Shown: positions 48,733 to 59,425 of the stretch, one piece after another
Numbering within the stretch: position 1 is the stretch's first letter
How the letters are laid out: every line of letters begins with the position of its first letter
Source of the DNA: Narthecium ossifragum
Lineage: Eukaryota; Streptophyta; Magnoliopsida; Dioscoreales; Nartheciaceae
Length of the DNA: 64,000 nucleotides
Assembly (NCBI GenBank): GCA_963920575.1
Contig: OY986966.1
Location: forward strand, 7,492,871 to 7,556,870
Reading direction: 5' to 3'
Notes under the pieces: model-generated
Seen by the model: only the letters and a program-made list of their open reading frames with translations
Database searches by the model: none
Told to the model about the DNA's origin: nothing
Position numbers and translations under genes: made by a program

Positions 48733-49397
48733 TGATAGCGCTTGAAAAGTGTCACGACTTAACAAGTCTACTCAAAATTACAGATTTATAATCAAACTTC
48801 AAACTAACTACTTTGGGGGTAGCTAGCAGTGAGTCCGAGTCGAATCAACAGGGAATGCGTAGGAAAATACTTAAACTACTAACTCAATCTAAGTATTCCT
48901 ACCGATAAGTTGAGAAAAGATTTAGAGTTGAAATTAAACTAATTTTATACTAGATGATTGATAAATACGAGAAAAGGTACCAGGGAATTCTTAATCACTG
49001 ACTAGGATTCTACCATGTCTTCCTAGGATTAGAATGAGCTAACCAAACTGAATGGTTTTCCTAATGGTTGATAGGTGAATGACCAGTTCTCTCTATCACT
49101 CAACAAGTTCCGGTTAGGATCCCTTGTCGGTGAGAGCAATTATCTAAAAGTCAGTGACCTAATGATTAGTTATGATCACTGCTAATGAATCCTCTGATTA
49201 GGATGAATTCATCGCGAGAAAATAGTATAATATAGATTTAGGTGTAAGATCAAGATGGTTCTAGCACCTTGAGGTCGCCAAATAGAATGTATCAAGGATT
49301 AGCAGTTACCCTAGTGGTTCTACACTACGAAATCTCTAATATTGAATTAAAATGAATAACGGATTAAGAGTTGGTCATAATGGTTCTAGCATTACGT
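48733..49397 (-). repeat. LTR F, truncated 5' LTR of the Tat-like element
   Basis: It matches LTR C from its TGATAGCG edge for 665 bases and then stops at 'tctagcattacgt'. The remaining 1 kb of the LTR is deleted together with part of the host LINE. Confidence 0.85.
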
Positions 49398-50091
49398 TTA
49401 TGGCTTATGGGTTATGGGTTCTGAAGTTGAAAGCATTCTTGAGTTATGGCTTATGGGTTGCTTGAAAGGATCGCAATTGGAGAGTTTTTTTATGGCGAAG
49501 GGGAGACACTAGAGGTCTTAGCTCGTAGAGTTAAAAGGTTAACATAGGAGTATTTGTTATGTTTAGAAAAGAGAATAAAGGAGAAGTCGGCAGGTGCTGC
49601 GCATGACCTTTGAATTTATAAGGTTGATGCTTCCTTTGGTGTGATAATAGGGTACTCAGCTATAGCGGTATAGAAAACGATGGGCAAGGAAAGTGCTGCT
49701 AAGCCAAGGGAGAGGTAGCAGTAGCTTGGCATATTTTCGAAGCAGAGGCCATTGTAGTTTTGAAAGCTTTGTTTTGGGCCATGGAGAGACAACGCAGCAG
49801 GATTATCATTGAATCATATGCTCGTGATGTGGTGGAGGTGATTGAGGGCACCAAGATTTGGCCGAGAGACATAGAGAACCTCATGAAGCAGATCTGGCAG
49901 CTGGTCCTAGGATTTGAATCTGTCTTATTCGTGGCGGTTCCTAGATATTCTAATGTCATGGCTGATAGAGTTGCCAATTGGTGAAGAGCTAATGGCACCA
50001 GTTTTGCTTGGACAATAGGATGAGGTTTGATGCTCTAACTCTTTGCTGTAAATAATTTTAGCTCCTTGAGCTCAATTCATCAAAAAAAAAA
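49398..50091 (+). mobile_element. 3' part of the split LINE: RNase H and poly-A tail
   Basis: This continues the LINE cut at 39225. Fragments read YGLWV, then KDRNWR near 49400-49480, followed by an RNase H domain. Its visible parts are VDASFGVI near 49625, AIVVLKALFWAMERQRSRII with an Asp replaced (IIIESYARD) at 49745-49830, and VPRYSNVMADRVANW at 49940-49984. The 3' UTR ends in 'attcatcaaaaaaaaaa' at 50074-50091. The zf-RVT region expected between RT and RNase H is missing. A 45-bp direct duplication ('atggcttatgggtt' twice) sits at the junction. Confidence 0.85.
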
Positions 50092-50104
50092 TTATATAAA
50101 AAAG

Positions 50105-50590
50105 TGTTGTGCATTGGGATGCCTTGGATTCTGTCGCCGGCTCGACTATGACACACTACGCAGAACCGTACGGGGGTCGACGTATTAGGTTATGTATGGA
50201 GGAGTATAAATACCCATGTATTAGGTTATATATGGAGGAGTATAAATACCCATGCATTAGGTTATGTATGGAGGAGTATAAATACTCATGTATTAGCTTA
50301 TGTATGGAGGAGTATAAAACGGATTTTAGGATTCGTTTTAGTCGATCCAGCCTATTTAGTCTTTAGACCCAATCCGGATTAGGTTGTGTATGGAGGAGTA
50401 TAAATACTCATGTAACCTAGGGTTATGGTTACGGATAAGACATATTGGAGCAGCTGTGAGATTGAGAGATTTGTAACCCCTGTTCTGCATAGTGAAAGAA
50501 AACGATCTCTCTCTCCGTGTGGGCGTAGACATTTTTACCGAATCACGTAAATCTTGTGTCTATGTGTGTTTTTCTATTTCCCTTTTTTTT
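50105..50590 (+). mobile_element. Copia-like LTR fragment with multiplied TATA units
   Basis: The layout is TATA-box units, then 'gtaacctagggtta', then 'gtgggcgtagacatttttaccgaatcacgtaaatcttgtgtc'. The last block is typical of the R/U5 part of plant Copia LTRs. No coding region or primer-binding site is attached, and the ends were not fixed by a target duplication. It is truncated or interrupted at the poly-T near 50590. Confidence 0.5.
50183..50420. repeat. 36-bp tandem repeat carrying a TATA box (four tandem copies plus one)
   Basis: Units of exactly 36 bp start at 50183, 50219, 50255 and 50291, each with GTATGGAGGAGTATAAA. A fifth copy lies at 50377. Each unit includes 'gtataaata', so the LTR core promoter sequence itself is amplified. 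Confidence 0.9.
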
Positions 50591-50876
50591 CGGAAAATTG
50601 GTGTTTAGTCCCTTTGGGAGAAGTTCTTTGCTATTTAGTCTCCTTGAAAGATTTTAAGTCATTTAGTCCCTTTTTGGACAGCTGTATTTTTTTTTATCTC
50701 TAAAATACCATTTATGTATTTTTTTAAATGAGAGATGGATGAATAGTTTTGAATTAGGTGGTTGGCATTAAATGGAGTGGTTGGGAATATATACACCTAT
50801 TCCCAATACATGGAAGGCATGCATGTATCCACTTTATGGCTGGATGCATGCATTAATGGGGGCATTAATAGTAAAA

Positions 50877-52151
50877 TTGGGGGAGTAACTACCAGTTTGG
50901 ATGGGAAGTAACTACCAGTTTGGATGGGAAGTAACTACCAGTTTTGGGGGAAGTAACTACCAGTTAAACTGGGAAGGAACTACCAGTTAAATGGGGGAAG
51001 TAACTACCAGTTAAATGGGGGAAGTAACTACCAGTTTGGATGGGAAGTAACTACTAGTTTTGGGGGGAGTAACTACCAATTTATATGGGAAGTAACTACC
51101 AGTTAACTGTGAAGTATCTACCAGTTTAATTGGCAAGTAAATACCAGTTTGAATGGGAAGTAACTACCAGTTGAAGTGTGAAGTAATTACAGTTTTTTTG
51201 TAAAGTAATTACCGCTTAAACTGGGAAGTAACTACCAGTTAAATGGGGGAAGTAACTACCAGTTAAATGTGGGAAGTAACTACCAGTTTGGATGGGAAGT
51301 AACTACCAGTTTTGGGGGGAGTAACTACCAATTTATATGGGAAGTAACTATCAGTTAACTGTGAAGTAACTACCAGTTTAATTGGCAAGTAAATACCAGT
51401 TTGAATGGGAAGTAACTACCAGTTGAAGTGTGAAGTAATTACAGTTTTTTTGTAAAGTAATTACCGCTTAAACTGGGAAGTAACTACCAGTTAAATGGGG
51501 GAAGTAACTACCAGTTAAATGGGGGAAGTAACTACCAGTTAAATGGGGGAAGTAACTACCAGTTTGGATGGGAAGTAACTACCAGTTTGGATGGGAAGTA
51601 ACTACCGCTTAAACTGGGAAGTAGCTACTTCCCTTATTTATGGAAGATAGTAGGTGGTTAGATGGTAGTTACTTCCCAATAAAGTTGGTAGTAACTTCTT
51701 AGTTAAATGGTAGTTACTTCTTTTATAATCGATAGTTACTTGTTAATTGGTAGTTACTTTCCAAAATATTGATCATTACTTTATAATTTTCTGGGAAGTA
51801 ACTACAAATAGTTAATATAAAAAAAATTTCTGATAAATAAGTACAAAAATTACTACAAATTTTTATGGAAAGTAATTACAATTTATGAAAATTTTCTACA
51901 ATTTATGGAAAGTAACTACAAAAATTGGTAGTTACTTCCCAGTGTTACTACCCTATTTCTGGAAATAGTAACTACAATTTTTTGAGAAAGTATCTATAAT
52001 TTATGCGAAGTAACTACCAATTTTGGTAGTTACTTCCCCGTTTTGGAGACGGGGAATGTGGCGGGGGGCAGAGCTGGAGCGGACACGGGGACGCCGGTGG
52101 CGGCTGGAGGCGAAGTAACTACAATTTTTATGCAAAGTAACTACCAATTTT
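50877..52151. repeat. GGGAAGTAACTACCAGTT minisatellite with a higher-order unit and an orientation switch
   Basis: Units of about 20-25 bases built on GGGAAGTAACTACCAGTT run forward from 50877 to about 51620. A 252-bp block is repeated in order (compare 51181 with 51433), a higher-order repeat. Near 51620-51640 the sequence 'ggaagtagctacttccc' is a palindrome, after which units in the reverse sense (GGTAGTTACTTCCC) are interspersed to 52035. Forward units then return and run into the N gap. Confidence 0.9.
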
Positions 52152-52351
52152 NNNNNNNNNNNNNNNNNNNNNNNNNNNNNNNNNNNNNNNNNNNNNNNNN
52201 NNNNNNNNNNNNNNNNNNNNNNNNNNNNNNNNNNNNNNNNNNNNNNNNNNNNNNNNNNNNNNNNNNNNNNNNNNNNNNNNNNNNNNNNNNNNNNNNNNNN
52301 NNNNNNNNNNNNNNNNNNNNNNNNNNNNNNNNNNNNNNNNNNNNNNNNNNN
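52152..52351. other. Assembly gap, 200 N
   Basis: Exactly 200 N follow the minisatellite. The round length suggests a gap placeholder, so the true array length is unknown. Confidence 0.98.
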
Positions 52352-52797
52352 AGTTTAGAGGGATATTTTGGTCTCATCCCTATTTTAGGGTAGTAAAAGA
52401 CTGAAGGAAGTTTCAAGGGGACTAAAATGACAAGTAGGGGTCACTTAAGAGACTAAACAACAAATCCCTCTTTTTTTTTTTTTTCTTTTACTGTAGGTCG
52501 TTGCCATCGCCCAAACGGGTTTGTTACCGACACAAAGCTTATCTGATAAACAACATTCAATTCTGAGAAAGAGAGACAGGGCTAGAGCAAACAAACCATA
52601 GGTCATTTGACGACGTCAGGGACCCACTTAGAAAGTTTCACCCCATAACTCCCTGCGTTTGGTGTCTTGTATATTTCCAAATTCTGACAGCCCTTCCATA
52701 ATTCATACTTATTTGGCTGGCACCATCCCTGCTTTAAAGGATGCTCTCTCCCTTCCAAGACCACCCCACACCTAACCACAGCCACCCCATCAGTAGA

Positions 52798-52866
52798 AGA
52801 AGAAGAGGAGGAGGAGGAGGAGCAGCAAGAGAGCTGAGATAGAGAGATAGAGAGATAGAGAGATAA
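52798..52866. repeat. GAG/GATAGA microsatellite in a probable 5' UTR
   Basis: (GAG)n then (AGAGAT)n lies 50-115 bases before the start codon of the MAKR-like gene, in the expected leader. Confidence 0.8.
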
Positions 52867-52913
52867 CCATAACCTTTGCTTGCTACCATTAAGATTGGAG
52901 TAGTAGTACTAGT

Positions 52914-53797
52914 ATGGCAAGGGAGCTCCCTCCTCCATATGACCAATTAGTAGAAGAAGACTACATAGACATGGATATCAGCTCCACCACCTTCATGTGC
53001 TACCCCATCTCTTCCCCTCCACATTCAGTAGAATTCGAATTCAAAATGTCAGCACAGCCAACTCAGAAGGAGCCCTCCCCCTCCCCTGCTGATGAGCTTT
53101 TCTATAGAGGGAAGCTCCTCCCTCTCCACCTCCCTCCCCGGTTGGAAATGGTTCAAAAGCTCCTCCAAAACACCGAAACTGAGCCCCATGAGAAGCACTT
53201 GACTTTGTTTGAAGAGAATATGGTCACCGCCGCCACCGCCGCCGCGACCACCACCACCACCACCACCACCACCACCACCAGCAGTGCCATGGCCACTCCA
53301 TATGATTCTTGCAACATTTCTCCTGCCAATTCTTGCTACGTCAGCGGGGAGCTGAATCCGCAAGACTACATCTTTGAGTGCTCTACAGAGGTTGGCCAAT
53401 CCAACCCGAAGAAATCCTGGTCCAAGAAGCTCAAGCTAATCAGGCAATCTCCCTTGGGACTCAAGCTGAAGGCTTCTGGAGACTATCTCAAGTCTCTATT
53501 CACCAAATCCAGATGCTCTGATGAGTCAAACCGAGTGCTGAAATCCATAGGGAGCATTAATGGCTTCATAGAGGAGGGGAAGAAGAATCCGTTTGGCCAA
53601 ATCCAGAGGGGAAACCACCACCTAATGGCAGATGACAGTGATGCTGCTACTATGTCGAGGAGAATTGACAGAGAGAAACAGAGAGGAGGAGGAGGAGGAG
53701 AAGAAGACTGTGGAGGACATAGGAGATCCTTCTCATGTGCTATAAAGTGGCATTCAAGGAATAATAATAAATCATCATCATCGACATCTTCATCCTG

Positions 53798-53833
<36 letters not shown>

Positions 53834-54056
53834 CTTTTCTAGTGCAAACTCAAGTGGAGGAGCTTGCGTGCCGCAGATGCTGACGAGGAGTAGCAGTGTG
53901 AATTCAGAGGTGGAGAGCTCCATCCAAGGAGCCATAGCTTACTGCAAGATGTCTCAGCAATTTATTTGCACAAGAAAGAGCATAAGTGATGTCCGATTTG
54001 GTTCTTTCTCTGGTTCGAAGTTTCCTTCTGAGAAGCCAGGAATCTCCAGGGGATGA
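52914..54056 (+). CDS. MAKR4: Membrane-associated kinase regulator (MAKR4-like), single exon, 380 aa
   Basis: MAKR proteins are plant plasma-membrane-attached, largely disordered regulators of receptor kinases, related to BKI1. The family signature is clear: YIDMDISS near residue 18, VEFEFKM near 40, the block DELFYRGKLLPLHLPPRLEMVQKLLQ (residues about 60-85), a YDSCNISPANSCYVSGELNPQDY block, and a basic Lys/Arg-rich region (KKSWSKKLKLIRQSPLGLKLKAS) of the kind that binds acidic membrane lipids. The carboxy part has RRSFSCAIKWHS, a long Ser run, SSVNSEVESSIQGAIAYCK and a short tail. Length and lack of introns are typical. A Thr run and a Ser run come from triplet repeats (53235-53280 and 53775-53840). 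Subgroup 4 is my best match by recall; another MAKR is possible. Confidence 0.85.
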
Positions 54057-56560
54057 TGATGAGACATGGTGGATGGTTACAAGTCAAAATCATGAGTTTG
54101 TATCACTTTAAATTTCTATTTTTGACTCCTGTTACGGCTCTGAGTTCCTTTCAATAGTGAGTTGAAATGAAGTAAAAGCTCATCCAAACAAACAAAAGTA
54201 CTCCTCTGTGCAAACTGCGAAGAGGAGTATCATTCCGTTTGTCAACAATTTAGTATATATCATTCCGTTGTGATACACATCAAAACATATTACAAGCACT
54301 GCTTAAATAATTAGCTTCGTAATGCAGTCTAGATTTCTTTTCATCAGCGATGGCGCACGTAGCGTGCTGGTAAATTAGTAACAAGATGCTTGTATCGGCG
54401 GCGAAGACCCTGTCCTGTCAATTGTCATTGCCGAGAGTATCGGTATGTGCCGTGCCAACCAGCATGGGTTTGTGCCAGCCAGAGATTGTCCACAAAAATG
54501 TGCCACCGGCGCGGCAATGTCTGTACAGTTGAAATCCAATCAAGTAAAACACAAACATAAGCTTGAAAGACAAGACATTAATCATAGCTTGCCTTACAAG
54601 TATCCACTGCCACCAGTTTCGTGATCTCTTGTTACTTACCTCAAATAGCGGATGAAGTAATCTAAATTATAAGATTCTTATGGGTTGGCAGCACCTCACA
54701 TCTTGTAGCTACCGCCTAATGGCCAAACTCACACATGTTTCATTTGGAGAAAGGATTGTTAAAACTCATCTCAAGGTGATGCTTTATCTACATGTCAAAG
54801 ATCGAGATCCTGAATATTTTGAGTTGATATAATACGTACTCAATGCTCACCTATTTTTTGTTGAGCAATTTGAAGTCTTGCGAATCTGTTAACCAGGTCA
54901 ATAAAGTTGTAGATGCAACTTCCACTGTGAGTCTGTGATTAAGAATCTAAGATACCACATAGTTCAGTAAATGCACCGTAAACAACATTTTCAAATAAAT
55001 GCCATTCAAGTGGAAGTGATTAATGCCACAAGTTAGTTTGCTTGAGGGATACTAGCATTACAAATCTGTTAAAGATGCTTGCTGAGAAACATAATTCACT
55101 CAGGAAAGCTACTTCACAGGCTTAGCAAAGTATCTTATTGCTCAATTTACTTCAAAACTGATTGCTGATTACAGAATTCTCGACTGATGAAGCAAGATCA
55201 AATATAATCAGAGTGGTGATGCAAGATATGACTCTCAAACAGTCAACAAAAATGAATATGAGATCAGTCCCTTTGGCAGTAGTGAAGAAAAGCATAAAAC
55301 AAGCTGTGGAGACAAGATAAATAAAGTGTAGTATCAGCAGATAAATTAAATTTTTTGAGTAATTTTCTACTATTAAGTAAAAGATTAGATCCGTGCCTGG
55401 CCATGTTTAAGGGCATTCCTTAGAATTCTTCCGATCCTACTTCACAATTATATATTGGTTATCTTCCCTGAAGTGAAGCATGATGACAATTTACAACAGA
55501 ACAAGTAAGCAAAGATCATCAGATGCAGCAATACATGATCTAGGCCGATTCCAACAAAACCATCTACTTGAAATCCTTAGTATTAAGTTAAGAAAAGAAG
55601 ACGCATAACCACCATACTGTGAAGCTAGCCATGCTTAGTCTTAAACTATAAGCCATGCTAGATCAAGGTGGTTTATAAAGTGGTACAGACTAATATTAAA
55701 AAAGATCACAGTAGCTGACAATCATAGGTGAACTAGAGTAAACATCACCTGAGGTGTTTTTGTACTTGTAAATCATAGCCGAAAGGCTTATCTAATTAAA
55801 AAAAGAAGAGCTGACAATCATAGGCACCTGGAATTATTCTGCCATTGCTGAGGCTCACTAGTCGGTGTCAAATTAATGGAGCCTCCTTGCATTGTATAAT
55901 CATGATCTTAGAGACACTGAAAGGCCAAATTATCCTGTGTTTATAAATCAAAAAGGTTGAAAGATAACTCTAGATCCAGACAAACAAACCCCTTAAATTA
56001 AGCAAGCATGTCAGCAAAAGGTTTGACAGTATTAAAGCCAAAGGAAGCAGAATAGCAAACCCCACTACTGTTGTTGAGCACTAGCAAGGCTGTTAGGCAT
56101 ATAACAGGGGCACCTTTTCTCCACCTAGCATCCCTGGCATCATGGAGTGAAGAGATCAGTTAGATTTGTACACTTTATGTAATCGGCTGCATGACAGCAG
56201 CTACCTTTTGTATAATTTCTCTGTTAAGCATATGATATCAAATGGAAGCTGCAAGGATCTGAAGCCACCTCATTATCAAGTACAATGATTTCATTGTCCT
56301 ATAATTGACATAATACGTGTTGACATTGATAGTTTCTGCACTCATGTCTCATTGGTTTAAACGATATATTGCCATCAAAGACAGATCATAGATGCCACTG
56401 AAATGATTAATAATTCCAATGACAAATAATTACAAGTCTTATAGTTGTCTTAATAAAATGATAGGTTTTCAAGAGTCTTTTCTATGTCTTCCCTTCAGTT
56501 TTGATATAGTTATTTACTCCTCCCTCCCTTTCACAATAGAAACTTTAGTTGTGAGATAAT
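54057..56560. other. Intergenic or 3' flanking region, no gene seen
   Basis: About 2.5 kb of AT-rich single-copy-looking sequence without an ORF over 60 codons or recognised motif on either strand. Confidence 0.5.
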
Positions 56561-56639
56561 GCCTAAGTTGGCGTGACATCCGTTTAAAACATTTACAGAA
56601 AACAAATGTTTCATATGTACCTGTAACACTTCCCAAATT

Positions 56640-58640
56640 TCTAAGGTAATAGAGGAAGCTATTGTAGTCTCGATGCTCAAGCACAAAAACCTGGACCCCT
56701 CTTTAGATGGCTGATACTGCTTTCCAGTGCAAAGTTTACAGTAAGAATTGGAAATAGGTATATAGGATAAGCATATCCCTGCGTGTTTTTGCTCCAATTC
56801 CATAGAAAATGTCTTGCAAGAAAAGGTCAGAATAGGACCTGCATTATTGTAGGCTTGGAAATAGGTATAACAGTTCAATACAACACATAAATACAAGTTT
56901 TGAAGAAGATGCGTCTTTTCTTGCTATTTGCCTTTGATAAAGGTCATTCTACAAAACTCAAGCTGCTTGATAACATATTTCAAGATGACATACAATCAGA
57001 TCCAGCAATTATACCTTGACATGATCCACCAAAACATTGCTGGAAAGAAATAATCTGATAGGTAGGACTTCCGAGTGAAACATTAGCTTCAATTGTGTTA
57101 ACCTGGCTCTGATATCATGTTGAACAAATAGCTTCTATATTTATGATATATGTGATACAAAGAATACATGCCTTTATATACAAAGAGGTCAAATACAGAA
57201 AAAATGAAAGAATAGGATGGGTGTGCCGTCGACCTCTGCCTCTCTCATGCCATTCAGATTGCATATAATGATGTTTTTCATGAGCGCACCAAACACATTG
57301 AAATCGACTACCACTTCACTGCGGTATTATCTTCGAGATGGTGTCCTTTGTTTGCCAAGTGTATCCTCAGCAGACCAGCTTGCTGATATCTTCACAAAGT
57401 CTCATCCACCATCACTTCTTCAGGATCTTATCTGCAAATTCGAGATGGTTTCTTCCGCACCACCTTGAGTTAACCTACATGGCATGTTAGCATATATAGT
57501 AGCTGGTGATTACATGATTTTAGCGGTGATTAGAATTGTAATTAGGAATTCTTCCTATTCTTCCCTTTTTCTGTATTTGGCCTCTTTGAATATGAAGGCA
57601 TGTATTTCTTGTATTGGTTATATCAGAAATATAGGAGCTATTTCTTCAACAGAATGCAATGCAGTACTAAATGGAGTTAGCAGTTTGCTCTCATCATTAA
57701 GCTCATACAGCAAACGTACATAAATCATGAAAGGTTTTGAGGTAGTAGTGCATTTTCCTTTAAGAAGTATGAATCATCTGTTGGAGATGCTGAAATAATT
57801 TTCTCAAGACAACCTTGCTTTTCTCAAATCTCAATAGACCAAAGCTGTTGTGTAGGACTTTTCACTAATGGAATCACTCATCTGGACAGATAATTGAGTA
57901 GCAAAAAAGGAAATTGCAGTCAGCAAGCAAAACTGTCGCTATGCCCCTTTACATGTGATAACAAAAGGAAAAGCATAAGATGAAAGAGAGTCTTTACAAC
58001 ATAAACTTCCACACATCAAATTGCATATACACTGATGTAAGAGAACTACCTATTGATTTCTCAGCTAAGAATGAACTAGCTTGGCTGGCTTCAATCTGAC
58101 TAAAACCTGCCACAAAAAGTTCTTTTGGTCAAAAATGACTTCCTTATAAATTATTAGCTTTGACCATATTAAACAAAGTTACCTTTGGTTTCTCATTTAA
58201 ACCAATATAATCACTTAAATCCTTCCCCTCTTAACATATTTTCCTGCCACTAGAGTTGCTTGCATTCATATGGTTCTTGACCTGCATTTTTTATTCATTA
58301 GACTAACTAAGCACATGCTAAAAATAGGGGGAAACTAGGGCACAACACTCCAGGCAAGTTTTTATTACCAAAACTTTGAACTGCATGGAATTGTATATTG
58401 AGCTTGAATGACCAAAAAATCGAAATAAACGATCTCCAAAAGTACTCATGAAGAATAACTCCTGAGAATGGGCTTTACCAAAACATAACAACTGAAGCCA
58501 AAAATAAAGGACACAAAAACAGAATGTAAACCAAAACAAGTGCATGAAACAAGTTTTCCATGTAGGTGCTCTACAAATTTCCTTCGGAGATGCCTTTATT
58601 TTGTAAAAACTAGGAAAGAGGCCTTTATGCATCACAACGT
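56640..58640 (-). pseudogene. Degenerate tandem copy of the 3' half of the CFAP298-like gene
   Basis: This stretch aligns with 58890-60125 in the same orientation, for example 57660-57900 with 59230-59460 and 58050-58330 with 59570-59850. It contains relics of two exons. At about 58285-58187, read on minus, QEPYECKQL is followed by a stop where the functional copy has LWWAGKEL. At about 58115-58065, VLVRLKPAKLVHS is followed by a stop, against ILVRLKPDSS. A 0.55-kb Copia patchwork interrupts it. It therefore arose by tandem duplication and no longer codes. Confidence 0.75.
57097..57656. mobile_element. Two Copia fragments in head-to-head inverted arrangement
   Basis: Right part, plus strand: about 57222-57466 encodes the end of a Copia RNase H and tail (NDVFHERTKHIEIDYHF, then ADQLADIFTKSHPPSLLQDL), followed by an LTR-like segment ending 'gagctatttcttcaaca' at 57656. 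Left part: 57118-57221 is the reverse complement of that same LTR end (tgttgaacaaatagcttc). 57097-57117 reads, on minus, TGATATCAGAGCCAGG, the initiator-methionine tRNA primer-binding site. So a minus-strand 5' LTR plus primer site abuts a plus-strand RNase H plus 3' LTR. Confidence 0.75.
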
Positions 58641-59425
58641 TCTCCTCTTTTTAAGCCAGTGGAGTGGCTAATGCATTCATCCACAGCCTCCTCTTTCTCT
58701 TCCACTTATCATTACCATCGCCATCTTCACCTTGCAATTTCTAGAATAGAGGAGCTCAGGCTCATAGATATCTAAGAGATTGAAAGGGCAAACAACTTGA
58801 TTCGGAACTTGATTGCCTGATCCACAACAGAAATAGTAATTGCAAGGAAAAGAACAAGCAATCAATCGTATATGCTAACCACATCTCTCAAACTTTATGC
58901 TCCATTTTTGTAGAGAACATCTTGCTAGAAAATATAGATCAGAATGCAAGAAAGGGGTCACAATAGAAGCTGCATTATTTGTATACTTGCAAATAGGTGA
59001 GACAGTTCACTGCAACAATTAACCGCCGTGTGTTGAAGAGGTCCTTTTCTGCCACCTTCCATTGATAAAGCCCATTCAATAAAACTCAAGATGCTTGACA
59101 ATAGTGACAGATTCTAGATGACATACAACCAAATCCAGCAATTTGTACACTAGTCTTGATCTACCAAAACATCGCTGGATGGAATTGCCCTGATGGTAGG
59201 ACTTCTGAATGATACATCTGCTTCAAATGGAGTACTAAATCGGGTTTGCAGTTTGCTCTGATCATTAAGCTCACACAGCATACGTCAACAATGCATAAAG
59301 GGTTTGAGGTTGTCATGCATATGCCTTTGAGAAGCAGCAACAATCAGTTGGAGAAGCTGAAATATTTTCTTCAAGACGACCTTGCTTTTCTGGATCGAAC
59401 AAACCTGCTGTGTAGGCCTTGTCAG

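Larger units (their letters stand above)
39226..49397 (-). mobile_element. Non-autonomous Tat/Retand-like Ty3 LTR retrotransposon containing two solo LTRs
   Basis: The left LTR (39226-40922) is the 3' LTR in element orientation: just to its right 'cacccctcaatttgatct' is the reverse complement of a polypurine tract. The right LTR (48733-49397) is the 5' LTR: just to its left, 48709-48732 reads in reverse 'tagtgccgttgtcgggga', a Tat-type primer-binding site. No gag, protease, RT or integrase is visible between them. One unusual ORF (45220-43525) is followed by the 'gtgcttggtgggaggcaaccca' motif common after coding regions of Tat/Athila elements. Two solo LTRs (45221-46901 and 46959-48481) sit inside. 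The element landed in a LINE. Confidence 0.82.
50592..52470. mobile_element. Non-autonomous element with ~60-bp terminal inverted repeats, filled with minisatellite
   Basis: The left end 'attggtgtttagtccctttggg ... tatttagtctccttgaaag' matches the reverse complement of the right end 'ctttgttgtttagtctctta ... cattttagtccccttgaaac' over about 60 bases. Each end has two TTTAGTC-type subunits. The flanks are similar pyrimidine runs (TTCCCTTTTTTTT and ATCCCTCTTTTTT), a possible imperfect target duplication. Almost everything between is the minisatellite at 50877-52151 plus the assembly gap. No transposase is present. The superfamily is unresolved; Mutator-like is a guess from TIR length. Confidence 0.5.

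Noticed and set aside
50877..51640. CRISPR-like regular array
   Set aside because: There are no unique spacers; it is a contiguous minisatellite in a plant genome.
52043..52416. ORFs crossing the N run
   Set aside because: They are open only because the gap contains no stops.
53049..53935. Antisense ORFs of 116 and 150 codons
   Set aside because: Gly- and Glu-run shadows of the Thr and Ser triplet repeats in the MAKR4-like gene.
54340..54530. GC-richer patch as a possible terminal exon of the CFAP298-like gene
   Set aside because: Translation on the minus strand gave no family motif and includes stops.
57484..57723. 79-codon ORF
   Set aside because: It reads through a Copia LTR end into duplicated intron sequence.
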